Shown: one piece after another, positions 1-8,620 of the stretch
Layout: every line of letters starts with the position of its first letter
Position numbering within the stretch: position 1 is the stretch's first letter
Assembly: GCF_002015085.1 (NCBI RefSeq)
Contig: NZ_MUXW01000005.1
Span: 1 to 64,000, forward strand
Reading direction: 5' to 3'
From: Glaesserella parasuis
GTDB taxonomy: Bacteria; Pseudomonadota; Gammaproteobacteria; Enterobacterales; Pasteurellaceae
Length of the DNA stretch: 64,000 nt
Position numbers and translations under genes: made by a program
Notes under the pieces: generated by a model
Seen by the model: only the letters and a program-made list of their open reading frames with translations
Told to the model about the DNA's origin: nothing
Databases searched by the model: none

Positions 1-294
1 GGTTTGGTTTTTCTTGATAAGTTGCGGTTCAAAGGTGCCGTCACGGTCACGAGGCGTCTCAATTTCTATCTCACCTTCATCACAAATGACGGTCTTAGAT
101 GTGTAACCGTTACGTGCATTTTTACCTTTTCTAGACTAATGTTTTTCATAACCAAGATGGTCGGTCAGTTCACCATTTAACGCAGCCTCGACGGTGATTT
201 TCTTGAGCATCCGTGAAAATTGATTGAGGTCTTCTGGTGTTTTTAGGTTTTTGGCAAATTCCGCTGCCAAGGCGTGAAGTTGTTTTTCGTTCAT
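1..294 (-). pseudogene. IS256-family (mutator-type) transposase, 5' part with amber stop
   Basis: Reading leftward from the ATG at 292-294 gives MNEKQLHALAAEFAK, then a stretch ending LGYEKH. A TAG codon follows at 136-138 (residue 53). The same frame then continues cleanly with KGKNARNGYTSKTV and EIEIETPRDRDGTFEPQ, a strongly conserved part of IS256-type transposases (the family normally has about 400 residues). The frame is intact on both sides of the stop, so this is a point nonsense change and not a frameshift. The gene runs off the left edge. It is probably inactive unless the stop is suppressed. Confidence 0.8.
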
Positions 295-360
295 AATAAA
301 ATACCTGTGTCTGAATGTATTATCTCAGAAACAGGTATTTACACAAATTGTGGGAGAGAC
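1..360 (-). mobile_element. End of an IS256-type insertion sequence
   Basis: The first ~360 bases hold the transposase 5' end and its upstream flank. A sequence rich in TTACACAAATTGTGGGAGAG at about 339-358 is the likely terminal inverted repeat, because it lies just outside the transposase start, as in IS256 elements. The other end lies outside the window, so the repeat pair and target duplication cannot be checked. Between this end and the cytochrome b562 gene there are only ~55 bases. Confidence 0.55.
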
Positions 361-414
361 TTTTTTAAGCTGCTTTTTTGCAACAAATTTGTCTATTACA
401 CCATTTTCGTCCGT

Positions 415-789
415 TTATTTATATGCCGAATGATACAGTTTTCTTAAGCTATCTAAACGCGCAATAACTGTTTTTGCTTCCGTTAAATTACCTTGACTTG
501 CTAAGTTTTTTGCTTGAGCAACAACATCGATGACTTCTTGCATACCTTGTTGATAGCCTTTGAATTTTTCTTGATCGCCATCTAAGCTGTTTGGCATAGT
601 TGCTTGGGCTTTTTTAGACACTTCGATAAATTTATCTGCATTTTGCGTAAATTCTTCAGCTGTTTGGGCATTTGTTAATAGGTTAATTTGGCGTTTCATT
701 TGGAACATTTCCATTGATACACCACTTGCCACTACATTTGCCGAAATTGCTAATACTAAAATAGATAATAAATGTTTAAACTTTAACAT
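415..789 (-). CDS. cybC: Cytochrome b562 family protein
   Basis: A periplasmic four-helix-bundle b-type cytochrome, 124 residues with a signal peptide at about 1-22 (cleavage after VVASG is plausible). The mature part matches the E. coli cytochrome b562 pattern: a Met cluster near the N-terminus (Met26/28/31, one being the likely axial ligand) and a C-terminal RKLYHSAYK in which His120 aligns with the known heme-ligating histidine. Cytochrome b562 is a soluble electron carrier whose partner is not firmly established. It has its own start behind the fabB terminator and sits next to the IS end at 1-360. Heme binding is inferred from the two ligands. Some family members lack one ligand and do not bind heme. 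Confidence 0.75.
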   Translation of the reverse strand: MLKFKHLLSILVLAISANVVASGVSMEMFQMKRQINLLTNAQTAEEFTQNADKFIEVSKKAQATMPNSLDGDQEKFKGYQQGMQEVIDVVAQAKNLASQGNLTEAKTVIARLDSLRKLYHSAYK

Positions 790-802
790 TATTCACTCCA
801 AA

Positions 803-834
803 TAAATAAAAAAGACGTGGGAAAATTCCCACGC
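803..834 (-). terminator. Intrinsic terminator of fabB
   Basis: A perfect palindrome CGTGGGAAAATTCCCACG at 816-833 is followed, reading on the minus strand, by a TCTTTTTT run (804-813). It lies between the fabB stop codon and the cytochrome gene, so it should end the fabB transcript. Confidence 0.8.
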
Positions 835-865
835 CCTTATATCAGATTTCATAAATTAAGCAAGA

Positions 866-2083
866 CTAGCCTTGATATTTTTGGAAGACTAAGCAAGCGT
901 TTGTACCGCCGAAGCCGAAACTGTTAGACATTACGGTTGTTAACGCTTTGTCTTGGCATTCTGTTACGATATTCACACCTTGTGCTTGTTCATCAGGTTC
1001 TTCAATGTTGATACTTGGTGCAATGAAATCGTTATCTAACATTAATAGCGAGTAGATCGCTTCGTGAGCACCTGCTGCACCTAATGAGTGACCGGTCATT
1101 GATTTAGTTGATGAAATCGCTGGGGTTTTATCGCCAAAGACATTTTTGATTGCGCCTAATTCTTTCACATCACCCACTGGTGTTGATGTACCGTGTACGT
1201 TGATGTATTCGATTTCGCCTTTAACTGTTGCCATCGCTTGTTTCATACAACGTTCCGCACCTTCACCACTTGGGGCAACCATATCGTAACCGTCTGATGT
1301 TGCACCATAGCCTACGATTTCCGCATAAATTTTTGCACCACGAGCAAGGGCGTGTTCAAGCTCTTCAACCACAACAACAGCACCACCACCTGCGATGACG
1401 AAGCCGTCACGGTTGGCATCGTAAGCACGAGAAGCTTTAGTTGGGGTTTCGTTGTATTTGGTTGAAACTGCACCCATTGCATCAAATTCCGTTGCACATT
1501 CCCAAGATAACTCTTCTGCACCGCCAGCGAAAACCACGTCTTGTTTGCCTAATTGGATTAACTCCATTGCGTGACCGATACAGTGTGCTGAGGTTGCACA
1601 AGCAGAGCTGATAGAGTAGCTTACACCACGAATTTTATAAGGGGTTGCTAAGCAAGCAGATACACTTGAAGCCATTGTTTTAGTTACGGCATAAGGGCCA
1701 ATTGCTTTTACACCACGAGGACTACGCACTGCATCACAAGCCACTAATTGACTATGTGCAGAGCCTGTACCAGCACCGATAATTAAACCTGTACGATCAT
1801 TAGATACCTGCTCTTCGGTTAAACCAGCATCTTCAATTGCTTCTTTCATTGAAAGGTAAGCATAAGCAGCTGCATCGCCCATAAAGCGATAAATTTTACG
1901 GTCAATTAATTCCGCAGGGTTTAATTTAATTGTTCCAGCAACTTGGCTACGCATACCCACTTCAGCAAATTTAGGTACAAATTCAATGCCTGATTTACCT
2001 TCTTTTAATGAAGCTAATACTTCTTCTTTGTTATTACCGATACTCGAAATAATGCCGATACCTGTGATGACGACTCTTTTCAT
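866..2083 (-). CDS. fabB: Beta-ketoacyl-ACP synthase I
   Basis: Condenses malonyl-ACP with acyl-ACP in fatty-acid elongation in the cytosol. The FabB type is also needed for unsaturated fatty acids. The 405-residue length is normal. The active-site Cys162 lies in SSACATSAHCIG, and the two catalytic histidines are in VHGTSTPVGD (about residue 297) and STKSMTGHSLGAAGAHE (about 332). The start MKRVVITGIG is the family start and is preceded by AGAGGAAA. It is monocistronic, with a hairpin terminator directly behind it. Confidence 0.97.
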   Translation of the reverse strand: MKRVVITGIGIISSIGNNKEEVLASLKEGKSGIEFVPKFAEVGMRSQVAGTIKLNPAELIDRKIYRFMGDAAAYAYLSMKEAIEDAGLTEEQVSNDRTGLIIGAGTGSAHSQLVACDAVRSPRGVKAIGPYAVTKTMASSVSACLATPYKIRGVSYSISSACATSAHCIGHAMELIQLGKQDVVFAGGAEELSWECATEFDAMGAVSTKYNETPTKASRAYDANRDGFVIAGGGAVVVVEELEHALARGAKIYAEIVGYGATSDGYDMVAPSGEGAERCMKQAMATVKGEIEYINVHGTSTPVGDVKELGAIKNVFGDKTPAISSTKSMTGHSLGAAGAHEAIYSLLMLDNDFIAPSINIEEPDEQAQGVNIVTECQDKALTTVMSNSFGFGGTNACLVFQKYQG

Positions 2084-2194
2084 TCTTTTTCCTCTATGAA
2101 TAATAAATCACGAAAACTTGGCTATTTTACACTACTTTGTCACTAAGTTCGCAACATAAATGTAAACTAGCGGTCAGATCCGAGCTGTTTTATA

Positions 2195-2229
2195 CAAAAA
2201 ATCCCCTAATTTCTACAAACTAGGAGATT
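2195..2229 (-). terminator. Intrinsic terminator of purA
   Basis: On the minus strand AATCTCCTA pairs with TAGGGGATT across a short loop and is followed by TTTTTTG. It begins about 20 bases behind the purA stop codon. Confidence 0.75.
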
Positions 2230-2247
2230 GTTATCGTTAAAATCTAA

Positions 2248-3546
2248 TTACTCTGCAAACGGATCACGCAAAATCATTGTTTCAACACGGTCTGGGCCTG
2301 TTGAAAGAATATCGACTGGTACACCTAACACTTCTTCAATGCGTTTGATGTAGTTGATCGCATTTTGCGGTAAATCTTCTAATTTAGTTACACGGAAAGT
2401 ATTCTCTTTCCAACCTGGTAAGGTTTCATAAATCGGTTCAACCCCTTCCCAGTCTGCCGCCGCAAGCGGTGAGTATTCTACGATTTCGCCATTTGGTAAT
2501 TTGTATGCGACACAGATTTTTAATTCCTCAAAGCCATCAAGCACGTCTAATTTGGTCATACAGAAGCCTGAGATTGAGTTAATTTGAATTGCACGGCGAA
2601 CGGCAACGGCATCGAACCAACCGCAACGACGTGGGCGACCTGTGACTGCACCAAATTCGTTACCTTTACGAGCAATTTCTGCACCGACTTCATCAAAAAG
2701 TTCAGTAGTGAACGGACCTGAACCCACACGAGTACAGTAGGCTTTGATGATGCCTAATACATAATCTAAATTGCGAGGTCCGAAGCCAGAACCCGTTGCA
2801 ACACCACCAGCAGTCGTATTTGAACTGGTTACAAATGGATAAGTACCGTGGTCAATGTCTAACATTGTGCCTTGCGCACCTTCAAACAGGATATTGTCGC
2901 CATTGGCTCGTGCTTTGTGTAATAGGGTTGTAATATCTGCAACCATACCTGTGATGATGTCTGCCACCGCAAAAAGGTCATCTAAGGTTTTTTGGTAATC
3001 TACAGGCTCAACTTTGTAGTAGTGAACTAGTTGGAAGTTGTAATATTCCAAAATAGTTTTTAATTTTTCTGCAAAGGCTTCACGGTTGAATAGATCGCTG
3101 ACACGCAGACCACGACGAGAGACTTTATCTTCGTAAGCTGGACCGATACCGCGACCTGTTGTGCCGATTTTGTTTTTACCTAACGCCGCTTCACGAGCGT
3201 GATCCATTGCAACGTGATATGGCAGAATTAATGGGCAAGCCTCAGAGATTTTTAAACGGTCACGCACATTAATACCACGGGACTCTAATTCGCCCATTTC
3301 TTGCATTAATGCCGCAGGAGAAAGGACTACACCGTTGCCGATTAAGCAGGTCACGTTTTCACGCAAAATACCTGATGGAATAAGGCGAAGTACGGTTTTT
3401 TCGCCGTTGATAATTAAGGTGTGACCTGCATTATGTCCACCTTGGTAACGAACCACATATTTCACACGATCCGTTAATAAATCTACGATTTTGCCTTTAC
3501 CTTCATCGCCCCATTGAGCTCCAAGGATTGCAACACTTTTACCCAT
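2248..3546 (-). CDS. purA: Adenylosuccinate synthetase
   Basis: Catalyses the GTP-dependent joining of IMP and aspartate, the first committed step from IMP to AMP. It has 432 residues, the usual bacterial length. The N-terminal GAQWGDEGKGK is the IMP/GTP-binding signature with the catalytic Asp. GQGGHNAGHT-type sequence (here QGGHNAGHT) and GTTGRGIGPAYEDK follow in the expected order. The C-terminal LSTGPDR loop binds the GTP base. It has its own terminator and is separated from hflC by a repeat-bearing intergenic region. Confidence 0.97.
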   Translation of the reverse strand: MGKSVAILGAQWGDEGKGKIVDLLTDRVKYVVRYQGGHNAGHTLIINGEKTVLRLIPSGILRENVTCLIGNGVVLSPAALMQEMGELESRGINVRDRLKISEACPLILPYHVAMDHAREAALGKNKIGTTGRGIGPAYEDKVSRRGLRVSDLFNREAFAEKLKTILEYYNFQLVHYYKVEPVDYQKTLDDLFAVADIITGMVADITTLLHKARANGDNILFEGAQGTMLDIDHGTYPFVTSSNTTAGGVATGSGFGPRNLDYVLGIIKAYCTRVGSGPFTTELFDEVGAEIARKGNEFGAVTGRPRRCGWFDAVAVRRAIQINSISGFCMTKLDVLDGFEELKICVAYKLPNGEIVEYSPLAAADWEGVEPIYETLPGWKENTFRVTKLEDLPQNAINYIKRIEEVLGVPVDILSTGPDRVETMILRDPFAE

Positions 3547-3652
3547 AATAAATTGCCTCTTTTAGTTAGGTTTAGTGAATGTCAAAAGCATACAAGCGGT
3601 TAGATTTTTTTGGTTGTTACAGTTACGCTAAACCTCAATCTTTCAGGCATAC

Positions 3653-3721
3653 TGTAGGGACACACTCAGTGTGTCCTCAACATGATCTTTTATGAGCGGA
3701 CACACTCAGTGTGTCCCTACA
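3653..3721. repeat. Paired palindromic intergenic repeat with TGTAGGG ends
   Basis: Two 24-base arms at 3653-3676 and 3698-3721 are inverted copies separated by 21 bases. Each arm contains the palindrome GGACACACTCAGTGTGTCC, and the outer ends read TGTAGGG and CCCTACA. The same layout with a different palindrome occurs at 48877-48949. It looks like a REP/MITE-like intergenic element. It lies in the 283-base gap between purA and hflC, which otherwise shows only an uptake-signal core (3592-3600) and the hflC terminator. Confidence 0.8.
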
Positions 3722-3793
3722 TTTTGGCTAATATAAACTGTTATATAACAACCTAAAATTTTACAACCTCGTTGTAGCTTTCTATTTTAAAGA

Positions 3794-3822
3794 TAAAAAA
3801 GACCCGCTTTATCGGGTCTTTT
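3794..3822 (-). terminator. Intrinsic terminator of hflKC
   Basis: AAGACCCG and CGGGTCTT form a stem on the minus strand followed by TTTTTTATC. It lies immediately behind the hflC stop. Confidence 0.85.
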
Positions 3823-3829
3823 GATATAA

Positions 3830-4717
3830 CTATTTTGTAGGTGCTTTCATAAAGCGGAAAAATTCGCTGTCTGGTTTAAGCAACATCATATTGTTTGAGC
3901 CTGCAGCAAAACTTTCTTCGTAAGCCTTTAAACTACGCACAAAACTGTAAAATTCAGGTTCTTGTTTAAATGCTTCAGCATAGATTTTAGCAGCTTCTGC
4001 ATCACCTTGACCTTTTAGTTCTTCAGCGGTTTTATTTGCATTGGCTAAGATGAGTACCACTTTTTTATCAACATCAGCACGAATAAATTCTGCTTTTTCT
4101 TCACCTTGTGAACGGTGTTCACGAGCAACGGCGGCACGTTCAGCTTGCATACGTTGATAAATAGAGGCTGATACTTCATTTGGTAAGTTGATCTGTTTTA
4201 CACGCACATCAACTACTTCAATCCCTAATCGTTCTGCACCATCTTCGCCATCATTCAAGGCTTTTTGCGCTCCTGCCATCAGTTCACCACGAGAACCTGA
4301 AACGATGTCTTTAATGGTACGAGAACCGATTTCAGAACGTAAACGGTCATTGACTTTACGTTGTAATAAGGTTGAAGCTTTTTGTGTATCGCCACCAGTT
4401 GAAGTATAAAATTGACCAAAATCGCTGATTTTCCATTTCACATAAGAGTCCACTAGCAAGTCTTTTTTCTCGACTGTGACAAAGCGATCCTCTTGTCCAT
4501 CAAGGGTTTGAATACGAGCATCTAAGGTTTTTAGCTGATCGATAACAGGCACTTTAAAGTGTAAACCTGGTTTATAAACAATCACTTTATTATCGGCATC
4601 ACGATGTACTTTGTTAAAACGTAACATAATGCCACGCTGACCTTCTTTTACTACGATAACCGATTGGAAAAGGATAAATGTCACAACAGCTAAAACAGGT
4701 AAAAGTAACTTACGCAT
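3830..4717 (-). CDS. hflC: FtsH protease modulator HflC
   Basis: A membrane-anchored SPFH/band-7 protein that, with HflK, forms a periplasmic cage around the FtsH protease and modulates membrane-protein turnover. It has 295 residues with one N-terminal membrane segment (about 4-21, LLLPVLAVVTFILFQSVIVV), then the SPFH domain beginning EGQRGIMLRFNKV and a helical region rich in Ala/Glu (about 190-255). It begins 2 bases after the hflK stop codon, so translation is probably coupled. It is slightly shorter than E. coli HflC (334), lacking some of the C-terminal helix. Confidence 0.95.
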   Translation of the reverse strand: MRKLLLPVLAVVTFILFQSVIVVKEGQRGIMLRFNKVHRDADNKVIVYKPGLHFKVPVIDQLKTLDARIQTLDGQEDRFVTVEKKDLLVDSYVKWKISDFGQFYTSTGGDTQKASTLLQRKVNDRLRSEIGSRTIKDIVSGSRGELMAGAQKALNDGEDGAERLGIEVVDVRVKQINLPNEVSASIYQRMQAERAAVAREHRSQGEEKAEFIRADVDKKVVLILANANKTAEELKGQGDAEAAKIYAEAFKQEPEFYSFVRSLKAYEESFAAGSNNMMLLKPDSEFFRFMKAPTK

Positions 4718-4719
4718 TC

Positions 4720-5934
4720 TTAAAATCTCCCTTTACGCACAGGCTCATTCTGTTCCACTGCAGGTAATTGAGCAGGGCTAACAGGTTGAGCAAGTTGCGG
4801 CTGTTGTTGAATAACAGGTTGTGATGATGGTGTTTTTACCGCTTCATTTGTCGTTGATTTAGCCATCAATCTATCAATAGGTAACACCGTTAGATTATTG
4901 CCGTTTGAGCTATCTACCATTAACTTCGGTGTATTTTTCATCACTTTTTCCATTGTTTGAATATACAAGCGGTCACGAGTGACTTCTGGTGCGGCTTTAT
5001 ATTCAGGCAATAATTGAGTAAAGCGTTGTACTTCACCTCGAGCATTTAACACAACTTGCTCTTTGTAGGCATTTGCTTGCTCTAAAATACGTTGTGCTTG
5101 ACCACGAGCAATTGGCTCTTGCCCTCTTGCGTAGGCTTCGGCTTCACGAATTAAACGCTGCTCATCTTCTTGTGCTTTAATGGCATCATCAAATGCCGCT
5201 TTCACTTCTTCAGGCGGACGAGCATATTGGAAGTTCACATCGGTGATCAATAATCCCATATCATAATTTTTGATAATATCACGCAAGGCATTCCACGTTT
5301 TTTCACGCACAATCGCACGCCCTGTGGTTAAAATATCGTCCATTGTCATATGTCCGATCACATAACGCAATGCACTGTCAGTCGCTTGTTTCAAGCTATC
5401 ATCAGGTTTGGTCACGCTAAAGAGATATTTCGCTGGATCTTCAATACGGTATTGAACGGTCATTTCTACCAACACCATATTTTCATCTTGGGTAAGCATA
5501 GAGCCGTTAGTTCTCAGTTCTAACACACGTTCAATATTCACTGGCGTTACATTATCAATAAAAGTTGGTTTCCAGTTTAGACCAGGTAAAACAATTTCGT
5601 GTAATTTACCGAAACGAGTAACTACACCACGTTCTGCCTCTTGGACGGTATAAAACCCTGAAGCTCCCCATACAACTAAGCCTAAGCCGAGTAATACAGG
5701 TAAAAATTTTCCTGCAGAAACAGCTGGACGGTTATTTTGGTTTGAACCATTGCCTTTACCGCCACCCATTTTTCTCAATAAGCTATTAAAAACTTCCTCT
5801 AAATCAGGTGGTTGCTGTTCATTTGATTGCTTATTCGGCTCTTTTTCTTGACCCGATGGTTGTTTTTGTTCAGGCTTTTTTTGCCCTGGTTTACCCCAAG
5901 GATCTTGCTGATTGCCTGATTCGTTCCACGACAT
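4720..5934 (-). CDS. hflK: FtsH protease modulator HflK
   Basis: The partner of HflC in the FtsH-associated SPFH complex. The Gln/Pro/Lys-rich cytosolic N-terminus with DPWG is followed by one membrane segment (FLPVLLGLGLVVWGASGFY), then the SPFH domain (EAERGVVTRFGKL, GLNWKPTFID) and ARPPEEVKAAFDDAI. I chose the ATG at 5932-5934 because GGAGAA lies 6 bases upstream and the protein then starts MSWNESGNQQDPWG, as in E. coli. A TTG four codons upstream would place the ribosome-binding site inside the gene. It has 404 residues. The Gln/Pro-rich C-terminal tail is typical. Confidence 0.95.
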   Translation of the reverse strand: MSWNESGNQQDPWGKPGQKKPEQKQPSGQEKEPNKQSNEQQPPDLEEVFNSLLRKMGGGKGNGSNQNNRPAVSAGKFLPVLLGLGLVVWGASGFYTVQEAERGVVTRFGKLHEIVLPGLNWKPTFIDNVTPVNIERVLELRTNGSMLTQDENMVLVEMTVQYRIEDPAKYLFSVTKPDDSLKQATDSALRYVIGHMTMDDILTTGRAIVREKTWNALRDIIKNYDMGLLITDVNFQYARPPEEVKAAFDDAIKAQEDEQRLIREAEAYARGQEPIARGQAQRILEQANAYKEQVVLNARGEVQRFTQLLPEYKAAPEVTRDRLYIQTMEKVMKNTPKLMVDSSNGNNLTVLPIDRLMAKSTTNEAVKTPSSQPVIQQQPQLAQPVSPAQLPAVEQNEPVRKGRF

Positions 5935-6179
5935 AACGTTCTCCAAAGTTAAATTTTTCTTCGCAAATGTTAATAAAATGCAAGCGTTTGATTGTACCTA
6001 TTTACAAAACTTTTGGCTAGATTGAATGTGTAAATTATTTTATCGTCACTTAGCAATATATAACGTACAATAAAAAATATCGGATATATGTTTGCTCCTA
6101 TTCAATATAATGAAAAAACATGACTAAAATCAGCCTAGTTTAAATATGTGAAAGATAATTAATGAATAAGAGAGGAAAA

Positions 6180-6851
6180 ATGTATAAGCACCTTTGGCTT
6201 TCTAATTTTTTTGGTCGAAATATCGCTGATCTGGATCTTATTAGTAAAGGGAGCAACTCGGATTTAGTTCTCGCTGATTTCTCTCTCATTCAAACAAAAT
6301 TGCCAAGCTGGGCAATAACGGAAATAGCTTGGGTGCAGCAGCAAGATTTTCAGTTTGTAGAAGGTGAGATTGTTTTTGAATATGATCTTGCACATTTTTC
6401 ACCTGAACTGACCGCTTGTCGTGTGGCAACGGAACAGGATTTGGTTCAACTTGAACCCTTTTCGCATTTGTTTTCACAAACGCGTTTTCGTTCGCCTTGG
6501 TTTTCATTGTTAGAAAATCGTCGATTTTATTGGCAATGGATTAAAAATGCAGTTAAGGGAGAATTTGACGATATTTGTTTACTCAGTGAAGCCACAAGCG
6601 GTGAAATACAAGGGATGATTACCCTTCGAGTAAAAGAGACTACGGCACATATTGGCTTGTTGGCGGTCGCAGAAAAATGGCGGAAGCAGGGGGTTAGCTA
6701 TCGCTTATTAATGAATGCGATCGCTTGGGCGAAACGTCAGCAAGCGACGAAAATGGTGATTACCACCCAGCTGAGCAATTTAGCTGCAATTCGGCTTTAT
6801 CAACGCTTAAACGGAAAAATCAGCGGCACTTATTATTGGTTTTATCGATGA
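6180..6851 (+). CDS. wecD: dTDP-4-amino-4,6-dideoxygalactose acyltransferase (GNAT)
   Basis: Transfers acetyl from acetyl-CoA to dTDP-Fuc4N, giving dTDP-Fuc4NAc, the third sugar of enterobacterial common antigen in enterics. About 223 residues. The C-terminal half is a GNAT fold with HIGLLAVAEKWRKQGVSYRLL as the acetyl-CoA loop and ends RLYQRLNGKISGTYYWFYR, as in WecD. I prefer the ATG at 6180 (MYKHLWLSNFFGR) because AAGAGAGG stands 4 bases upstream. An in-frame ATG at 6162 has no such site. It overlaps wecE by 4 bases (ATGA), so the two are translationally coupled. Confidence 0.88.
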   Translation: MYKHLWLSNFFGRNIADLDLISKGSNSDLVLADFSLIQTKLPSWAITEIAWVQQQDFQFVEGEIVFEYDLAHFSPELTACRVATEQDLVQLEPFSHLFSQTRFRSPWFSLLENRRFYWQWIKNAVKGEFDDICLLSEATSGEIQGMITLRVKETTAHIGLLAVAEKWRKQGVSYRLLMNAIAWAKRQQATKMVITTQLSNLAAIRLYQRLNGKISGTYYWFYR

Positions 6852-7987
6852 TGCAAAACATTCCTTTTAACCAACCGCCTGTATTAGGTACAGAGCTAAA
6901 TTATATCCAGCAAGCGATCTGTTCAGATAAGCTATCTGGAGATGGTCACTTTACCCGTCTATGTGAGCAATGGCTTGAACAACGGTTTCACGCACATAAA
7001 GTGTTACTGACACCTTCTTGTACGGCGGCGCTAGAAATGGCAGCGATTTTACTTGATATTCAATCGGGTGATGAAGTGATTATGCCAAGCTATACCTTTG
7101 TTTCTACGGCAAATGCCTTTGCACTGCGTGGGGCGAAAATCGTGTTTGTAGATGTTCGACCGGATACGATGAATATCGATGAAGCCTTGATAGAACAAGC
7201 GATTACCCCCAAAACGAAGGTAATTGTCCCTGTACATTATGCGGGTGTGGCGTGTGAAATGGATAGCATTATGGCATTGGCACAGAAATATCGCTTATGG
7301 GTGGTAGAAGATGCGGCTCAAGGGATTAATGCGTTTTATAAAGGGAAAGCACTTGGCACGATTGGGCATATTGGCTGTTACAGTTTCCACGAAACGAAAA
7401 ATATCACCGCAGGGGGAGAAGGTGGGGCGATTGTCATTAATCAGCCTGAACTGACCGCTCGTGCTGAAATTATTCGAGAAAAAGGCACAGATCGTCAGCA
7501 ATTTTTTCGTGGCGAAGTAGATAAGTATAGTTGGCGAGATCTCGGCTCAAGTTTTTTAATGTCAGAAATACAAGCGGCTTACCTTTATGCTCAGTTACAA
7601 GGGTTAGAACAAATCCAACAAAAACGGCAGATGATTTGGCAATGTTATTTTGACGCATTACAGCCTTTGGCAGAGAAAGGGATTGTGGAATTGCCCTACA
7701 TTCCCCAAGAGTGCCAAGCAAATGCCCATCTGTTTTATATAAAATGGCAAAATCTCAAGGTGCGAACGGATTTTGTTAATGCAATGAAATCAAAAGGAAT
7801 TTTGACGGTCTTCCATTATGTGCCATTATATTCAAGCCCTGCAGGGCAGCAGTTTGGCCGATTTTGTGGAGAAGACAAATGGACGACTAAAGAGAGCGAG
7901 CGGTTAGTGAGATTGCCACTGTTTTTTAATATGCAAAATGAAAGTATTGAACATGTAATTAGGGCAATATTGTTTTGGAAAGCCTGA
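6848..7987 (+). CDS. wecE: dTDP-4-amino-4,6-dideoxygalactose transaminase
   Basis: A PLP-dependent sugar aminotransferase that converts dTDP-4-keto-6-deoxyglucose to dTDP-Fuc4N with glutamate as donor, directly before WecD. About 379 residues. The sequence follows E. coli WecE closely: IPFNQPPVLGTELNYI, LTPSCTAALEMAAILLDI, IMPSYTFVSTANAF, VVEDAAQGIN, the Schiff-base lysine in FHETKN (about 182) and FRGEVDKYSWRDLGSS. The reading frame is open further upstream, but the start at 6848 (or the next codon, 6851) matches the family N-terminus and overlaps the wecD stop. The other wec/rml genes are not in this window. Confidence 0.93.
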   Translation: MMQNIPFNQPPVLGTELNYIQQAICSDKLSGDGHFTRLCEQWLEQRFHAHKVLLTPSCTAALEMAAILLDIQSGDEVIMPSYTFVSTANAFALRGAKIVFVDVRPDTMNIDEALIEQAITPKTKVIVPVHYAGVACEMDSIMALAQKYRLWVVEDAAQGINAFYKGKALGTIGHIGCYSFHETKNITAGGEGGAIVINQPELTARAEIIREKGTDRQQFFRGEVDKYSWRDLGSSFLMSEIQAAYLYAQLQGLEQIQQKRQMIWQCYFDALQPLAEKGIVELPYIPQECQANAHLFYIKWQNLKVRTDFVNAMKSKGILTVFHYVPLYSSPAGQQFGRFCGEDKWTTKESERLVRLPLFFNMQNESIEHVIRAILFWKA

Positions 7988-8132
7988 TATATTCTCTTAA
8001 AGGAATGTCTCAGGATTTGAGCTAGGGTGAAGACTTTTTCTTTATACCATCGCAATTAGGTTATATAGAAAATTCTGCAAAATCACACCGCTTATATTTG
8101 TCGATATTCTACACCTGCCACGAAATAAACGC

Positions 8133-8619
8133 TCAACGGGCTTGATCGTGGCTGATTTTTTGTTGAGATTGCTGTTTTTGCTGATAGAAAGCCTGTAATT
8201 TTTGTCGTTCTAGTTCGGTTAATGTCCCTAGCGAAAACTCCACGGCATTTTGCAGATCTTGGTATGTTTCCCCTTGCAAGCCCCCTGTTTCTCCCTGTAA
8301 AAAGTCAGTTCTGCCTGAATACCACGCTGATAAAGACGGTTTAACAGATAGATATAAAAGGCGTAAACTTGTTTGCATAAACGGGCTAGGAGAATGGCAA
8401 GCGTTCCCGGTCCTGAGCCAATATCCAATACACTATCTGTCGGTTCAATCTTCATTTTATCTAGAAATTGACGGGTATAACTGTTCTCTTTTTCAACAAA
8501 GTTTCGGCAAATCTAACCGCTTTCTTATCCCATTTCTCAGCGGTAACATCATGATAACGACATGCAATCAGATGTTGTTTATAAAGTTGAGCAAAATCAA
8601 TGTCGTAGAATGAATTCAT
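8133..8619 (-). pseudogene. Decayed class I SAM-dependent methyltransferase
   Basis: The reading starts 1 base after the ABC ATPase stop with MNSFYDIDFAQLYKQHL and WDKKAVRFAE. A frameshift in an A-rich stretch near 8505-8515 changes frame to NFVEKENSYTRQFLDK and the SAM-binding motif VLDIGSGPGTLAILLA. A second shift, with missing sequence near 8280-8380, leads to a tail reading FSLGTLTELERQKLQAFYQQ. No single frame spans the gene and the centre is shortened, so it cannot make a full methyltransferase. Its place as last gene of the ABC operon suggests a former role linked to the transported ligand. Confidence 0.8.
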
Positions 8620-8620
8620 G

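Noticed and set aside
6725..6847. N-terminal extension of wecE
   Set aside because: The extra residues overlap wecD and do not resemble any WecE; the family N-terminus begins at 6848-6851.
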